A stretch of 64,000 nucleotides of DNA, taken from contig CAWUHX010000325.1 in assembly GCA_963922205.1 (NCBI GenBank), forward strand, positions 248,001 through 312,000, given 5' to 3'. Shown piece by piece: positions 11,633-23,800 of the stretch. A model generated the notes under the pieces. That model was given only the letters and a program-made list of their open reading frames with translations, ran no database searches and was not told where the DNA came from. Each line of letters starts with the position of its first letter. The first letter of the stretch is position 1. The DNA comes from Romanomermis culicivorax (taxonomy: Eukaryota; Nematoda; Enoplea; Mermithida; Mermithidae). A program made the translations under genes and the position numbers.

Positions 11633-12441
11633 AAGACTGATATTTTAAACAGTTACAGCAATGCCATTCGTTAACTTCCAGCTCCTAAGCATGCATGTAA
11701 CGGAGCCCCGAGGTCTGATGATGTCACGCATCTTTTTTGGGCGGAAAGTCATCGATTGCCCAAAATTTTAGGTGCACCTTAGAGAAACTTTTTTTTTAAT
11801 CATGCGAGTCGGAAAAATGGTCCAAATAATTATTGTCAAAAAATACCGTAAAAATGGTTTCATGGCGCAAACCGCCGAAAAAGTTCCCAATTTTGACAAT
11901 TTATGGCTGAGTGCTGACCATATGATTGGCAAATCCTGTTGGCGGATCACCCTGTGGCTAACCATATCACTTGACGCTCCATGCAATCAGGTGGGCATTG
12001 GCAAGAGGGTGAAAACATTCACGGAATTGTATATTCATATGAACACAAATGACAAACGGATCACATAAAATTTAGTTTTTTGTGCATTGACCCAAAAAAC
12101 GAAGTGCGTACTTCTTGTGAGGGAATATCCCTGGCGCGCTTTGTCTTGCATGGGGCTGTTGATAACAGAGGATTGAAATTCTTTCACAAAAAACTATTTT
12201 TTGTGAATACTTTTCTACATGCCAGATCGAGCACACATAGGGTTAATTTGTTACTTTATTGGTTAAAAGCTCCTCTAGAGATACTAAGCATCGCAAGTAC
12301 GAATTTTCATTGCACTGCGAATTAGCCACAATAGTATCATGTGGTATGAGCGTGGCAGCACATAATTATATAAAAATGACATTCAAAAAAATTTCTATCG
12401 TCAAACATTTGCTTTTTCGTCGGCACTCCAATGCTTTGATC
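11633..12441. other. No gene recognised
   Basis: Intergenic sequence between the foldback-like element and the 3' end of the secreted-protein gene. Two overlapping open frames of 70-98 codons have no supporting features. Confidence 0.45.
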
Positions 12442-13486
12442 CTAGCGGCGAGATAGCACTGGTGCCTTTGATTTTCTGCCCACATATTTCCGGTAGCCCT
12501 TCTTGGTTTGTTCTTTAATTTTTTCGTCTCCTTCATCTTCGAGCTTCAAGTAACCTAGATCCCTGGTCATTTTGGGCGATCGTTTTACTAGTGCGATGGA
12601 TTCGTCAATATCATTTCTGACATCGATATTTTTATCGTTGTGGCGTTTCTTGCGGTGACCCACATCAGACTCCAATCCTGAATTCCGTGCTGGTGGACGG
12701 CCTTCGATATCCAAGACTTTAAATTGTTGTTGCCCGCTCAGGTCCACGTATTTTCTCAGGCGACTTCTTTCTATTACTTCCCTTCTCGGTCTGAGAAGGG
12801 TTTCTTGGTCGCCACGATTTTTAAAAGACTTGCCACTAAAAAAATGAATATTAATCCAGCAGATTTTTCTATGGACAGTCAGAGACGTGAAAATTGCATA
12901 ACTTGAACGACTTACATGAGTTTCATATGTTAGACCATATGCTGGATCAAAGCGAATGAAGAAAGAATGATAGAATGTTCCAACAATTACGATTTTGGAT
13001 GGACAGGTGTGAATGAAGTGAGTTATGTACATAGCTTGCGCGCATCCGCTGAATCACTTGTTGTGAGATGTAAGGATCTGCTAATGAAGCTGTAAATGCG
13101 CCCCCGGTGAGTTCGAGAAGCTGGATGCCGTGTGATATACTAGTATGCTCTAGGTTGATTTGAAACATTAAACATTGAGCATTTTCAGGTTGGGCTACAT
13201 TACTTTATTAGCTGTTTCTAAGTAGTCATGCTTCCATGCCTGACCTAATGATGGTAACGAATCTTTTTTGAGTGTTTTTGAAGTCAAATGATTGTGCGCT
13301 TAGAATCATTAGACTAATGTTTTTGGCACTGCCTTCGATATACAGACTTCTTATTCAAAAGCTGAGCCGAGTAAAGCCCAACTAGAAATTCTTTCAAGTG
13401 CACATTATTCTTAATCATGGCAAGGTCACTTACGTAGTCATATTTTGAATCAATGCAAAGATAACTAAAGCCAAAATTAACTTCAT
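12442..13486 (-). CDS. Small secreted preproprotein with dibasic sites (two exons)
   Basis: Predicted exons are 13486-13434 and 12835-12442, joined in phase 2 by GT..AG splicing to give 148 codons. Exon 1 is a clean signal peptide (MKLILALVIFALIQ, then NMTT) ending at a 'gtaagt' donor. Exon 2 follows a 'tattttttag' acceptor, opens with GKSFKNRG and contains several basic clusters (RPRR, HRKKR, KR) spaced through a charged chain rich in Asp, Glu, Arg and Lys. This is the architecture of a secreted precursor cut by proprotein convertases, for example a peptide or matrix precursor, but I recognise no mature peptide and no Gly-Lys-Arg amidation signal. Exon phase and the opening GKSF motif are shared with the gene at 6439-7195, suggesting a common origin for the 5' part. 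Confidence 0.7.
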
Positions 13487-14805
13487 GGTGGGTAATACAA
13501 CAAAACGTTCGCAAATTCCATGAATGTGGGATGATCGTTACGGTTTTTATACGAATACTGCTGGTAGAATTATTCCACCTGTGCAGATGCTGAGCGTCCT
13601 GGAATCTTTTCCATACTGGTTATCATAGGGAAATAACATTTACACAGGTGCGAACTGCTAGGTAGAAAAACATGGGAAATGGGTTTTCTGCAATTTGATT
13701 CTCCAGGAAATATAACTTGATCAGTTTAACCACCGACCATAAAATGAATGTTCTTACAATTTAGTTCTTGAATCTTGAAGACGACCCGCCGTTCTAAAGA
13801 TCTAGCCCTAATTATGGTGCAAGGACGACCTTCATAAAGTAGACTTACTCCTAGGTCAGGCCACGAGTGGAAAAACGATGTTTTGATTTGAGTTCAAGCG
13901 AGTAATGTCATTTTGAAAGCTGGCTGAAATGACATGCTTTCAAGAGTGATGACTTGCCAGAAATAGCATGGGGTGTGGGTAAAACCCTCCAATGAATTCT
14001 GTCGGATGTGTCTAACACTACATTAAGCTTAACAAGTGATGAAAGACAGCCTCAATTCACCGGCCAAAAGACGGATGGAGGGTGGACCACCGGAAACATC
14101 GCGATCAAATACAGAAAATTCAGATCTGCAGCCTCCAAGTAGCTTTTGTGTCAAGTACAAATCTTGATTGCTCCACTTTATCCGGGGGAAGAACTGTCAA
14201 ACATATCTTAGAATCGTTCCTGGGGCCATTTGTCTTGGACCGAATAGAATTGAGCTGCTACGTTTCCAAAAACAGAATGAAGGTGCAACACTGAAGAATG
14301 TTACACTCGATGCTAGTACTTCAGAATGATGGGATATGCTATATAATCCATTGTTGTGCAGTGACGCGGCGAGGGTAAATTTGTCCTGTCCTAAAAGATC
14401 GCAGAAAAAAGAATCATTCGCAATCGAATCAATGTAAGACGTTGATTAATAATCAGTTCTACGCTTTGGAACTTTATATCGGACTGTGTCCCGATGCCAG
14501 TAGGAGAACCAGCTCACATAATTGCGCCCATACATCGGCATTAAGGAAGATCGAAGAGAAATCGACAGAATTTTAATCGAACTTTGACCAGCCATAATTT
14601 CGTCACGAAACGAGATACAACATTCCGTAGGATGTCTGGCATAGATCTCCACATGCCCTATCTCCACACACCCCACTAAAGTGAGCCAGCTAACTTGCTG
14701 GGCTCACCAAAAGGCAGGCTAACTCGAGTTAGACCGCTTTGTGAAACTGGCTGCTGGTATTCAGTTTGCAGCGTTTTGGAATAAAGTATTACTGTCCTCT
14801 TTAAA
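13487..14805. other. No gene recognised; upstream of the Patched-related gene
   Basis: The missing N-terminal exons of the Patched-related gene would be expected here or further upstream. I find no exon encoding a first transmembrane segment or a first luminal domain. Open frames at 14082-14294 (+) and 14446-14676 (-) are unsupported. Confidence 0.45.
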
Positions 14806-14864
14806 AAGTTGCGTTTAGGTGCCTGTCAGAAAGTAAAGTTGCATTTAGGTGCCTGTCAGAAAGT
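14806..14864 (+). repeat. Two-copy 30-bp direct repeat at exon 1 border
   Basis: The segment from 'aagttgcgtttaggtgcctg' to 'tcagaaagt' occurs at 14806-14834 and again, with one substitution, at 14836-14864. Each copy contains a 'tgcctgtcag' possible 3' splice site (AG at 14828-14829 and 14858-14859), just before the ATG at 14871. The 30-bp period keeps the reading frame. Confidence 0.85.
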
Positions 14865-14870
14865 CAAAAC

Positions 14871-17800
14871 ATGTCTCAAAAACGCATAAAATTACTTCTT
14901 TCGGCTACAGGACTATGGGAAAAGCAGTTCTACAAAGAGATGATACGTTACTCGGACCCGTTCATCGTAGCCACGATTATGCATTCGCAAACTCTATCAG
15001 AAGAATTGAAGAAGAACGCCGAACATTTAGCGCCGCGTTTTATCGCCAGTTTTATGATGTTAATCGTTTTCGCCACGATTTGCACGACAGCAACGGTCAA
15101 AGGTTTGGGCTGGCCTTTCGTCGATTGGGTGCTCAGTAAGCCTATGTTGGCCGTCGGCGGTGTCATCGGCGCCGGATTGGGCGTTGCGTCGGCGATAGGA
15201 TTTTTGAATTTTTGCGGCACTTACTACAATCAAATTGTGATGGTTATGCCGTTTTTGATTGTCTGTAAGTGAAAATTGTATTAACGTTCCGATATTTGTT
15301 AAAATTTATATTTTTAATTATTGAAATCAATGCCTTATTCTGATCTTGAATGCGGTGAAACAAATTTCTAGTTGAAGAATTTTCCAAATATTTTCTCATT
15401 TTATGGTAATTTGCGAGCTAGCATGGGAAAATCAAAAATCACTATCGCAAAAATTCTTCAGCGCACGATATTACGTAAAGAAAACCTTTTATAGCATAAA
15501 TTAATGGTAAAATTTCCTATTTTGTGTTATTCATAAAATGCTTGATAATCAGAAAATTAGTGCAACTGTCGTCGAAATCCCTTTAAACTTTTACGATAAA
15601 ATTTTTCCTGAAAAAACTGATGTCTAGTTGAGTATGCTCACAAATTTTGAGTCTAATATAACAAAATCGGGGTGTACAAATCGATGTCGAAAAGACTTCG
15701 TAAATGCACGTCCACGGTAAACACTTTGTTTAGCTGAGCAGTTTAAGCCTGAATGCCCTTTCGATCAAAAGATTTCAAAATTACAATTTTATCATTTTTA
15801 TATGCCTGTAAAAAATACTGCAGATTTTTCTTGCAGCTGTTCGCCTTGACAACACTTTTCTAATGATATCCGCGGTTAGGCATACCAGTCGAACATTGTC
15901 GGTTGAGGAACGTATAGCTGAAGGTAATTTTCTTGCTGCGTTTTCAGTTTATTATGTTTTTCCCTTTTGCGTTTTATATTTTTGGCCATTTTTTCATTTT
16001 TTTAATTTTGTTAATTATTACAATCGCCAGGAATGTGCGAAGCCGCTGTCTCCATAACGGTCACTGTTTTGACCGACGTCCTTTCGTTCGCCACCGGTTT
16101 AGCAGCCAACATCCCAGCCGTGATCATTTTCAGTTTATATACGACGGTGGCGGTTATTTTCTCGTTCATTTACCAACTGACTTTCTCGATGGGTTTGCTC
16201 GTTTTGGCCCTGAGGATGGAAGAACGTGGCGGGCACAGTTTGGCGCTGGTAAAAACTGTTCCCGTAACAGAAGCCAGTAAGCAGAAACTTGACGGATCAA
16301 ACATTAACAAACGGGTTTACGCAGTTAGCATGAATGTACTTTTGCTCAAAAGAAAAAATGTTTTTTCTTCATCCTCTTTTCAGGGAAATTTCTCAGTCTA
16401 TTTCATAGCTACACTTTTTGGCGTGGAAGATTTGAATAGGTTGTCTATCATCCACTCGAACATATAAATATTAACTCAGGTTACTGTAAAAGTTAGTATT
16501 ATAAATTATGTTCCAATGCTGAGCTACATAAGGACACGATTTCTGAAAGGTTCGATCCTCCTATGATAAGTTGAATATTAATCATATCTCAAAATGAAAT
16601 ACTTTGGGGGAGTTTTATGCGCTGAGTTTTATGGTATCATTGATTTTGCTTAAATATGAAAACTCATGCCGCTACAGCATTCCAAGTTTGGAATTTTTGG
16701 AATTTTTTAGTGGTCTTGTTAGTCAAGCGATATTTCAGGATTGGAGTGATCTTATTTAATAAATCAATATTCATCATACACAGAAGGGTATAGGCTATCT
16801 TTTGAAGTAATAGTCACAGTGAACTATTGCACACTACATTTTTAAGAAGAATTCAAAGTATCAAAAATGAGCGGCCGAAATTGGAAAAATTTTTGTTTAT
16901 GAGCACTACCAAGCATCTTCCCATCGAATGCCGCACAATTTTATTTTCTTATTCTATAATACATTCTTATTGAATCGGTGAAATTTTCCGATTTTTGCAA
17001 CGTTTGGTTAGCTGCACAGCTCTGAAGAAGGCATACTTGTCGAAATCACTCAGAAGTGATTGCATTTTCCAAGTGGACTACAATTCGATGTACTAATTGT
17101 TTCATAAACAAACATTTTACACTAGTCAAAAGAGTTTGATGTGTCGAAAATTAGAAAATATCCTGTTTAGGGTCATTCCCGAGCACCTTGACCTATGATG
17201 CAGCTTTTTATTCGTTGGTTCTTTCATTCGTACAGCAGCTGTGAAAGTAACATCATCCTCATTAGCACCGTTTCGGGAGCTGTAGAGATTCGCATACACT
17301 GCACTGTCATTCAAATATGTTTTTGAAACCGGATGAAGCCCCATCAATAAGGTTCTGGAAATACCGGGTACGTTTTCACCTGATGCAGTAGAAGAAAGAA
17401 TGTGGCTCGGAGTCCTGCTAAAACTTTATTGATCTGGGTTTGATGGTTGCTGAAATGGAAAATTTTAAAATTTTGAACATTTTTGTTAAATTTCAGAATT
17501 TTAGTGTTTATTTGAAATCCATTGAGAACGGCAAGCGTTATACGGATGCCCGTTGCTGTATTGGAAAGGCACTGCAATCTACTATCACTTGTTCTATTTT
17601 CGTCTGGCTGACGTTACGTGGTATGAGACAATGTGCCTCTAACTGTAGAACATTTTCTCACAGCTTATAACATAGGCCCGAGTCAGATAGCCGACATTTA
17701 GGCCCGTATTCACAATCGCGTGTTAAGTCAACACGGTGTTAGGACATAACACTGTGTTGGCTAACACGGAGATCGAGCTAACACCGTGTCAAGTATCACC

Positions 17801-20800
17801 TCGTATTCACAATAGCGTGTTATGTCCGTGTTAGCCAACACCGTGTTACCACCGTGTTACTTTCACCATCACCGTGTTGATGGCTCGAATTGATGTTCTT
17901 AACCAAGAAAAAGCTGCAGCCATAGCCAAAGCGGACTATTACAAATTAAAAAAGGCTCTGCGTACTGGCCAACAGGCAACAGGACCCTTGCCCCCTGGGA
18001 GTCAATTTTATGGTGGTCAGCATGATCAATGTCAACAAGGTTTTTCAACAATGCCAACTTTTTTCAGTATGTAATCGTTGAGTTTGAACAGTCATTTGAT
18101 GAGCAGTTAATTTTCATGAATAAAACTTATGATTTTGTATTAACGTGAAGTGCTGGTGGAATCGTATGATTTCGACCAGAATTTTCTAATTGATTCTGGA
18201 GAAGCGTAATCAAGTCTCGGGCACCATTTTTCGACAATTTGTATCTTGATTTAAAGGTAACGTCATTGTAGCCCTCAACTGGATTTGGCCCTATCCCGAA
18301 AGTGACGAATATGATGTACTATTTCTTCGTTTTCATCAATATGATCCAATAGGTCAATAATATCCATGACAATTGAAAAAATTAACAGACTACTGCTAAC
18401 ACGCCGTTAACACTGGTAGGGGGCAGGTTTAGAACGCCGTGTTAACTTTTCCTTTTTTGACCCTAACACGCGATTGTGAATACGGGGATAAAACTTAGCA
18501 CCGCGTTACCACCGTGTTAGCCAAAACTTAAAACTTTCGATTTTTTTCAAAAACTTCCTGGCGCCTCTTGTAGCCCATCCAACTGGTTTCTTTTATTACG
18601 TAAAACATAGGCAATTTGATGTGCATGTTTTTTATGCCGAGTGCGTTCTCATTTTTGATCCTTTAAATATTGTTGGAAAAAGTAAACGGCAATCTTGTGA
18701 TATAAGTGAAATGACATAGATTTCAAGTATAATGAACAATAAGCATTGTGGTATCTTTTATGCCAATAATCAATTTCAGCCAGTTGCTCGATTCAGTCAC
18801 CATAAATACTCTGGTTTCTCATGTACATATTGAGTTAACATCATGTGATAATTTATTACACATACTATAATAAAACAGTGAGTTCACGATGGGTTTTTAA
18901 AAAAAGTGAGAAAGTCTGAATTTCTTTTTTTCAATATGGGCAAAATTTCGCCAAAATTGAGTATTTGTTTTGAAATTGGACAAATGCAAAATCAAAGCGA
19001 AATCGATTCTGTCATTGTACAGATGGGAAAACGATTAAAATTATTGGTGGAACAGAAAGTATGACACACTAAAACGATTCTTTTGTATTTTCCGGCTGTT
19101 ATATGGTTCTTATGGTTGGATCTATTGAACTTTTCTGTTGAAAAACATGTTGATTTTGTCAATTTTTGTCAACTTTTCAAAATTTATTTGCCAAAAAATC
19201 GACGTTTAGTATTTTTGATTCTAGTCAGTCAATATTCCAGCAATCTGGCTGAAACATTGCAGTTTTTATGTCAGATGTTTTATCTATCAACGGCAGGAAA
19301 CCGCATTATAAAACTTCTTCGATTTGAAACTATGAAAGACATTACCGGTCGCCTTTTTTTGGATCACCCTGTATATAAAATAAATGTAGTAATCGACTTG
19401 TAACCGAAAGTTAGAATGACACGATAGCAATATCTATTCTTGTGTGGATGAATTGGGATATTAATACACTTTCTTGGCTGCATTTTTTCGTTTATTGATC
19501 CGTCAACTGCAGGGTATACCAACAAGTATGCGAGTAGGAATGGGTGGAAGTAACCAACCGCCGTAAGAAGATGGGGCTTGAAAAAAATCTGATACAAAAA
19601 AGAGGCTTTCTAAAAAAATTCAACAGTGCAACACGTATTTTTCTGCTGACGCCAAACTCGAGTTTTCTTTCTTAGAAGTATCGTTTCTTTTTAATTTAGA
19701 ACACCGAAACATTTTCGTGAAGATTTTCGCATTGGGTAGCCGGCCGAATTACGAAAAAACGGGTAAAAACGCCGACGGTGTCGACAAAGATTTCGCTAGT
19801 AAAATTTTTCAAAAATGGTACGGTCCGGTTTTGATGCATCCGATCATGCGAACAGTGGTTATGATTTGGTTTTGTATCTATTTGGGTTTAGCCGGTTGGG
19901 CGTGCTCGCAAGTTCAACAGGTAAAAAATAGGGCAACTTTGTTTTTTATAAAGTGCTTCAAAAAAAGAAAAATGACGCAAATAGCCAGTGGCTTGAAAAT
20001 CGTCTACGCAAAACTTTTACTGTAGATATTCAATCGAAAAGTTTCTAACGGTTGGTACGGTCGGAGGGCGTGACAAATTTTCAGTTCCATTTCATTTATC
20101 AAAAATATGATACGAATTTTTGAATATATCTCGACTAAGCCTATCGATTGATATTCAATTGGCACCATTTTGGAAATAAGGGCCTTCCAAAAAATGATCC
20201 ACCAGGTCTGCTGCACCTCATTTAGTCAAGTTGAAGTCCTCGGGCTTTGTTCAATTGTTTGTCGCCTTGAAATTTCGTGTCTATTTTCATTACAGTATAT
20301 AACAAGCTGTTCTGATTCACAGTACCTAAACTATTTCTTTTTATGTAAAAATGTTACAAGGATCAATACAAACTAGACACACTAAACAGGGAACGTCCGC
20401 TTTCTGTGCAATGTAAAATCGTTACTTCTAATAATCATGAGCGAAACGGGAAAAATTAGCAGAAAATTCGTTTTAAAACAATTTGAAATCAGATTTTTGT
20501 GTGTTGATTCAACTTGTCACTTTCCATGCAAAGCTGGTCTCCATTGGTGCTTTCCTTGAATTTGCAGATTGAATTTGCAGATCAGTCAAAAATAACCAAA
20601 AAATGAATAGTCCTGTCAAGAGCTATACCAATCACTCGGCGATTTTTGAACATGCATGGAATTTCCAGATCTTCTTCGGCTACTGTACTGCAGCACTAGG
20701 CGGGCCACATTTTAGATCAACTTCAGTAGACAAGATCAATAAAGTTAATGTCAACCCACGCTGACGTGTGGATTCGACATATTCCTCAGAACTCCGATAT

Positions 20801-23800
20801 CCCACGTTCTTTTGATTGCGATTTTCGGACTGGAAGCCTACATTTTCTGATATAAGATATGGAAACCAGGCATCAAAAGTGAAAAATCACCTGTTAACTT
20901 GCTCAGTAAAAGTGAAAAAATTGTGTATTACGGTGTTGAGCGTGATACGATGTGATCTGATCTGATGACTGAATCTGATGAACGCGAATGTAAAAAAGTG
21001 TCTCGTTCTTGAGATTGAATCTTATTCATGGAAAAAAGTTTCTAATCAACTCGAATTTATAAAGTGATTGCACCGAGGGTTGTGGCTTCACAGTCTCACT
21101 ATGCGAAAATTATCATTTTTGACTCATAATAAGTTTACATACATTATGTAGAGTGATCATAGATTAGGAACAAAATTTTTCCATTGAACGAATACAATCA
21201 TGGATTTTCAGGAAATTTTTATAGCTCTAATTTCAATAAATGAGATATTCGTACTAATTCGAAAGTTCTGAAAATTTGAAATTCTCGAAAAAGTTACCCA
21301 TGGTATTTCAAATTATTCGCTTGGCATATCATTATCTAATTTGAGACCACAAAAGGTGTGTTTAGTTCCAATAATTTTATACCTTCATTTCAAAATAGTC
21401 TTCAACAAGTTCGACTTCAATTTTTATTTTTGTAATTCTAGAACTTCAGTTTTTAAAGCCCTTGAAAATTTCCAAAAATTAGCAAAACAGTAGGCGAAAA
21501 GAGAGCATCATTCGATAAACAACATGAAATTCGAAGTGTCAATCTTCGGATGTATGCTATGCGTAATGTATGCGTCTCATAGTTTCAAGCTCTTGTTTTT
21601 GATCTTGGCATTTTGACTCAGTATTTCAGACACAGTATTTCGTGGTCACACGAATTCAAGTGAAAGAAGACAATTCTATCACTAATTCATAGTTAATATT
21701 TATGTTGTTGCATTTTGAAGTTTCAATCTGTACTCGTTTTGTGGCAATATTGAAGTTCAGGTAGGCTTGTCGAGTTCTACATATCGGGTATCCTAGATAC
21801 AGTAACTTCTTACAGTAAACGATTCTTTGGCATACTTACTGCACGATGAAATGATAAATAGTATAAACAGAAACAGGAAACACAGACAGATAAACGCACA
21901 CAAATAAACCGAATATGTATACAGAAAAGGTGAACAGAATAGATAAACAGGACATATAAACAGAACAGATAAACAGTACAGATAATCAGGACAAATAATC
22001 AGGATAGATAAACGGGACAGATAAACAGACAAACTGAACGGGTAAACTAAACGAACAAGCAGAACGGACAAACAGAACAGACAGAACAGTTAAACGGAAC
22101 AGATGAACAAAACAAACGGAATCATCCTCACAAGCGCCGACTGTACAGTGTTAGAGCAACGAAATATATAGTGGATGGAAAAATAAATCGAAAATGTTAC
22201 TTCAAGAAAAAAACAAAATGAGCAGACCGCAACAAAAATAGCAAAACGCAAATTGCATAAAAAGAAGAAAAACAAGCGAAAAGCAAAAGCAAAAAAGCAC
22301 ATAATATGCATTATTTCGCATAATATCACGATATTCCAATAAAAAACATGTTAATTGACTGCTTTCTGAAAACTCTATCCGGAAATTTCCACGTTTTGCG
22401 ACTGTTATGGTTTAACCATATTTCAGAGGGTGTAATTTTTGTCACTCTTTTTCAGGGTCTGGAACCCGTCAACCTACTAGTCTCCAGCTCGTACGCCATA
22501 CCACACTATCGGGCTTTGGAGAAATATTTTTGGAATTACGGTGCCGAAGCTCAGGTTTGCGTTAATAACGCGCCCAATATGGCCGATCCGAAAGAAAAAC
22601 GTAAAATTTTCGATATGGTCGACAAATTTGCCAATAGTCCGCACGGCATTGGTCAAGATTCCGTGCAATTTTGGCTGAAAGAATTTGAATTTTTCTTGAC
22701 GTAAGGGGATTGGTTCAGAGATCCGTATCCCAGTTTTTACTACGATTACGAGACAACCTGTTTTTTCGAATGTTCGGAAAGATGGGCATCAATCTACAGA
22801 TCTCGTTGAGAAGAGTGCAAAATATGAGTCAAATGTTTGTGTCTGAATGTTTCAGTGAGTTATAACAACCCAAGTTTGGATTGACCCCACTTCGGAAGCC
22901 TGGTCCGCTTATAATGAAAGTGATTAAAAAAATTCCAACCAACATTTCTCCGTGAAAAATATACATTCAGCTGCAAAATTTATACAGTCGAATAGAGTTG
23001 AACGAGGTCTATTCACTCGTATTAAGGTTTTTGGAATTTGAAACCAAAGTATCAAGTTACTGCACTGAGATGATTGTCAGTTACTTTTCTTTTTCATCAC
23101 CTAGAAAATACAACTTGCCTTCGGTCACCGAACTGGCGCCGGTTGATTTTTACTTGTCGGTGTACCATTTTCTGGCCCTGAATAGTAACCAACGTTTCCG
23201 TTTGGACGTCAAATGGGACGTTGATATGGACCCGACGGTTTTTTACGAAAACTACACTGGGCCTAGCCCCAACATCACAGCTTTCCGTTTTACGATCGGT
23301 TTAAAAAATTTTAAAGAGGCAACGATGCAGATCGATGCCGTTGAATCATTGCGATCGGTGGCAGCTCAATATCCGGAGTATAATATCACAACTTTTAACC
23401 CATTGTGGCTGTTTGTGGACCAGTACGAGCAGATTTGGCCTAATGTACTGCAGGTGGGTTGAACCGCGCAGTAAACTTTTCCAATTTGTTACAGTAACCA
23501 AAGATACTGTATGGCGAAGTTGAATAAAATGTAATGAGTGTTCGGTACAGTGAGCATGGATTAGTCACTTAAAACTGAATCAGTGCTCACTACACTAACG
23601 ATGGATACCTACACGGATTAGCTATACACAATTAGATCGCATTGCGAATGGATAAGTTGTACAAAATTATTAAGCACAGTAGCAACAGACGTAAGTTATT
23701 CAAAATTAGGTCAATGCTCAATAAAGTAACCGCAACCTTGTACATAGTTAGGTTATTCGAAACTGGATCAGTACCGATTACAGTAACCACAGACGGGCGT

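Noticed and set aside
10150..11640. CRISPR array
   Set aside because: Units are contiguous with no unique spacers, and the genome is eukaryotic.
21793..22329. Minus-strand frames resembling hydrophobic membrane proteins (LSVYLSRLSIL, FFFLCNLRF)
   Set aside because: They come from the 14-bp array and A-rich flank read in reverse.
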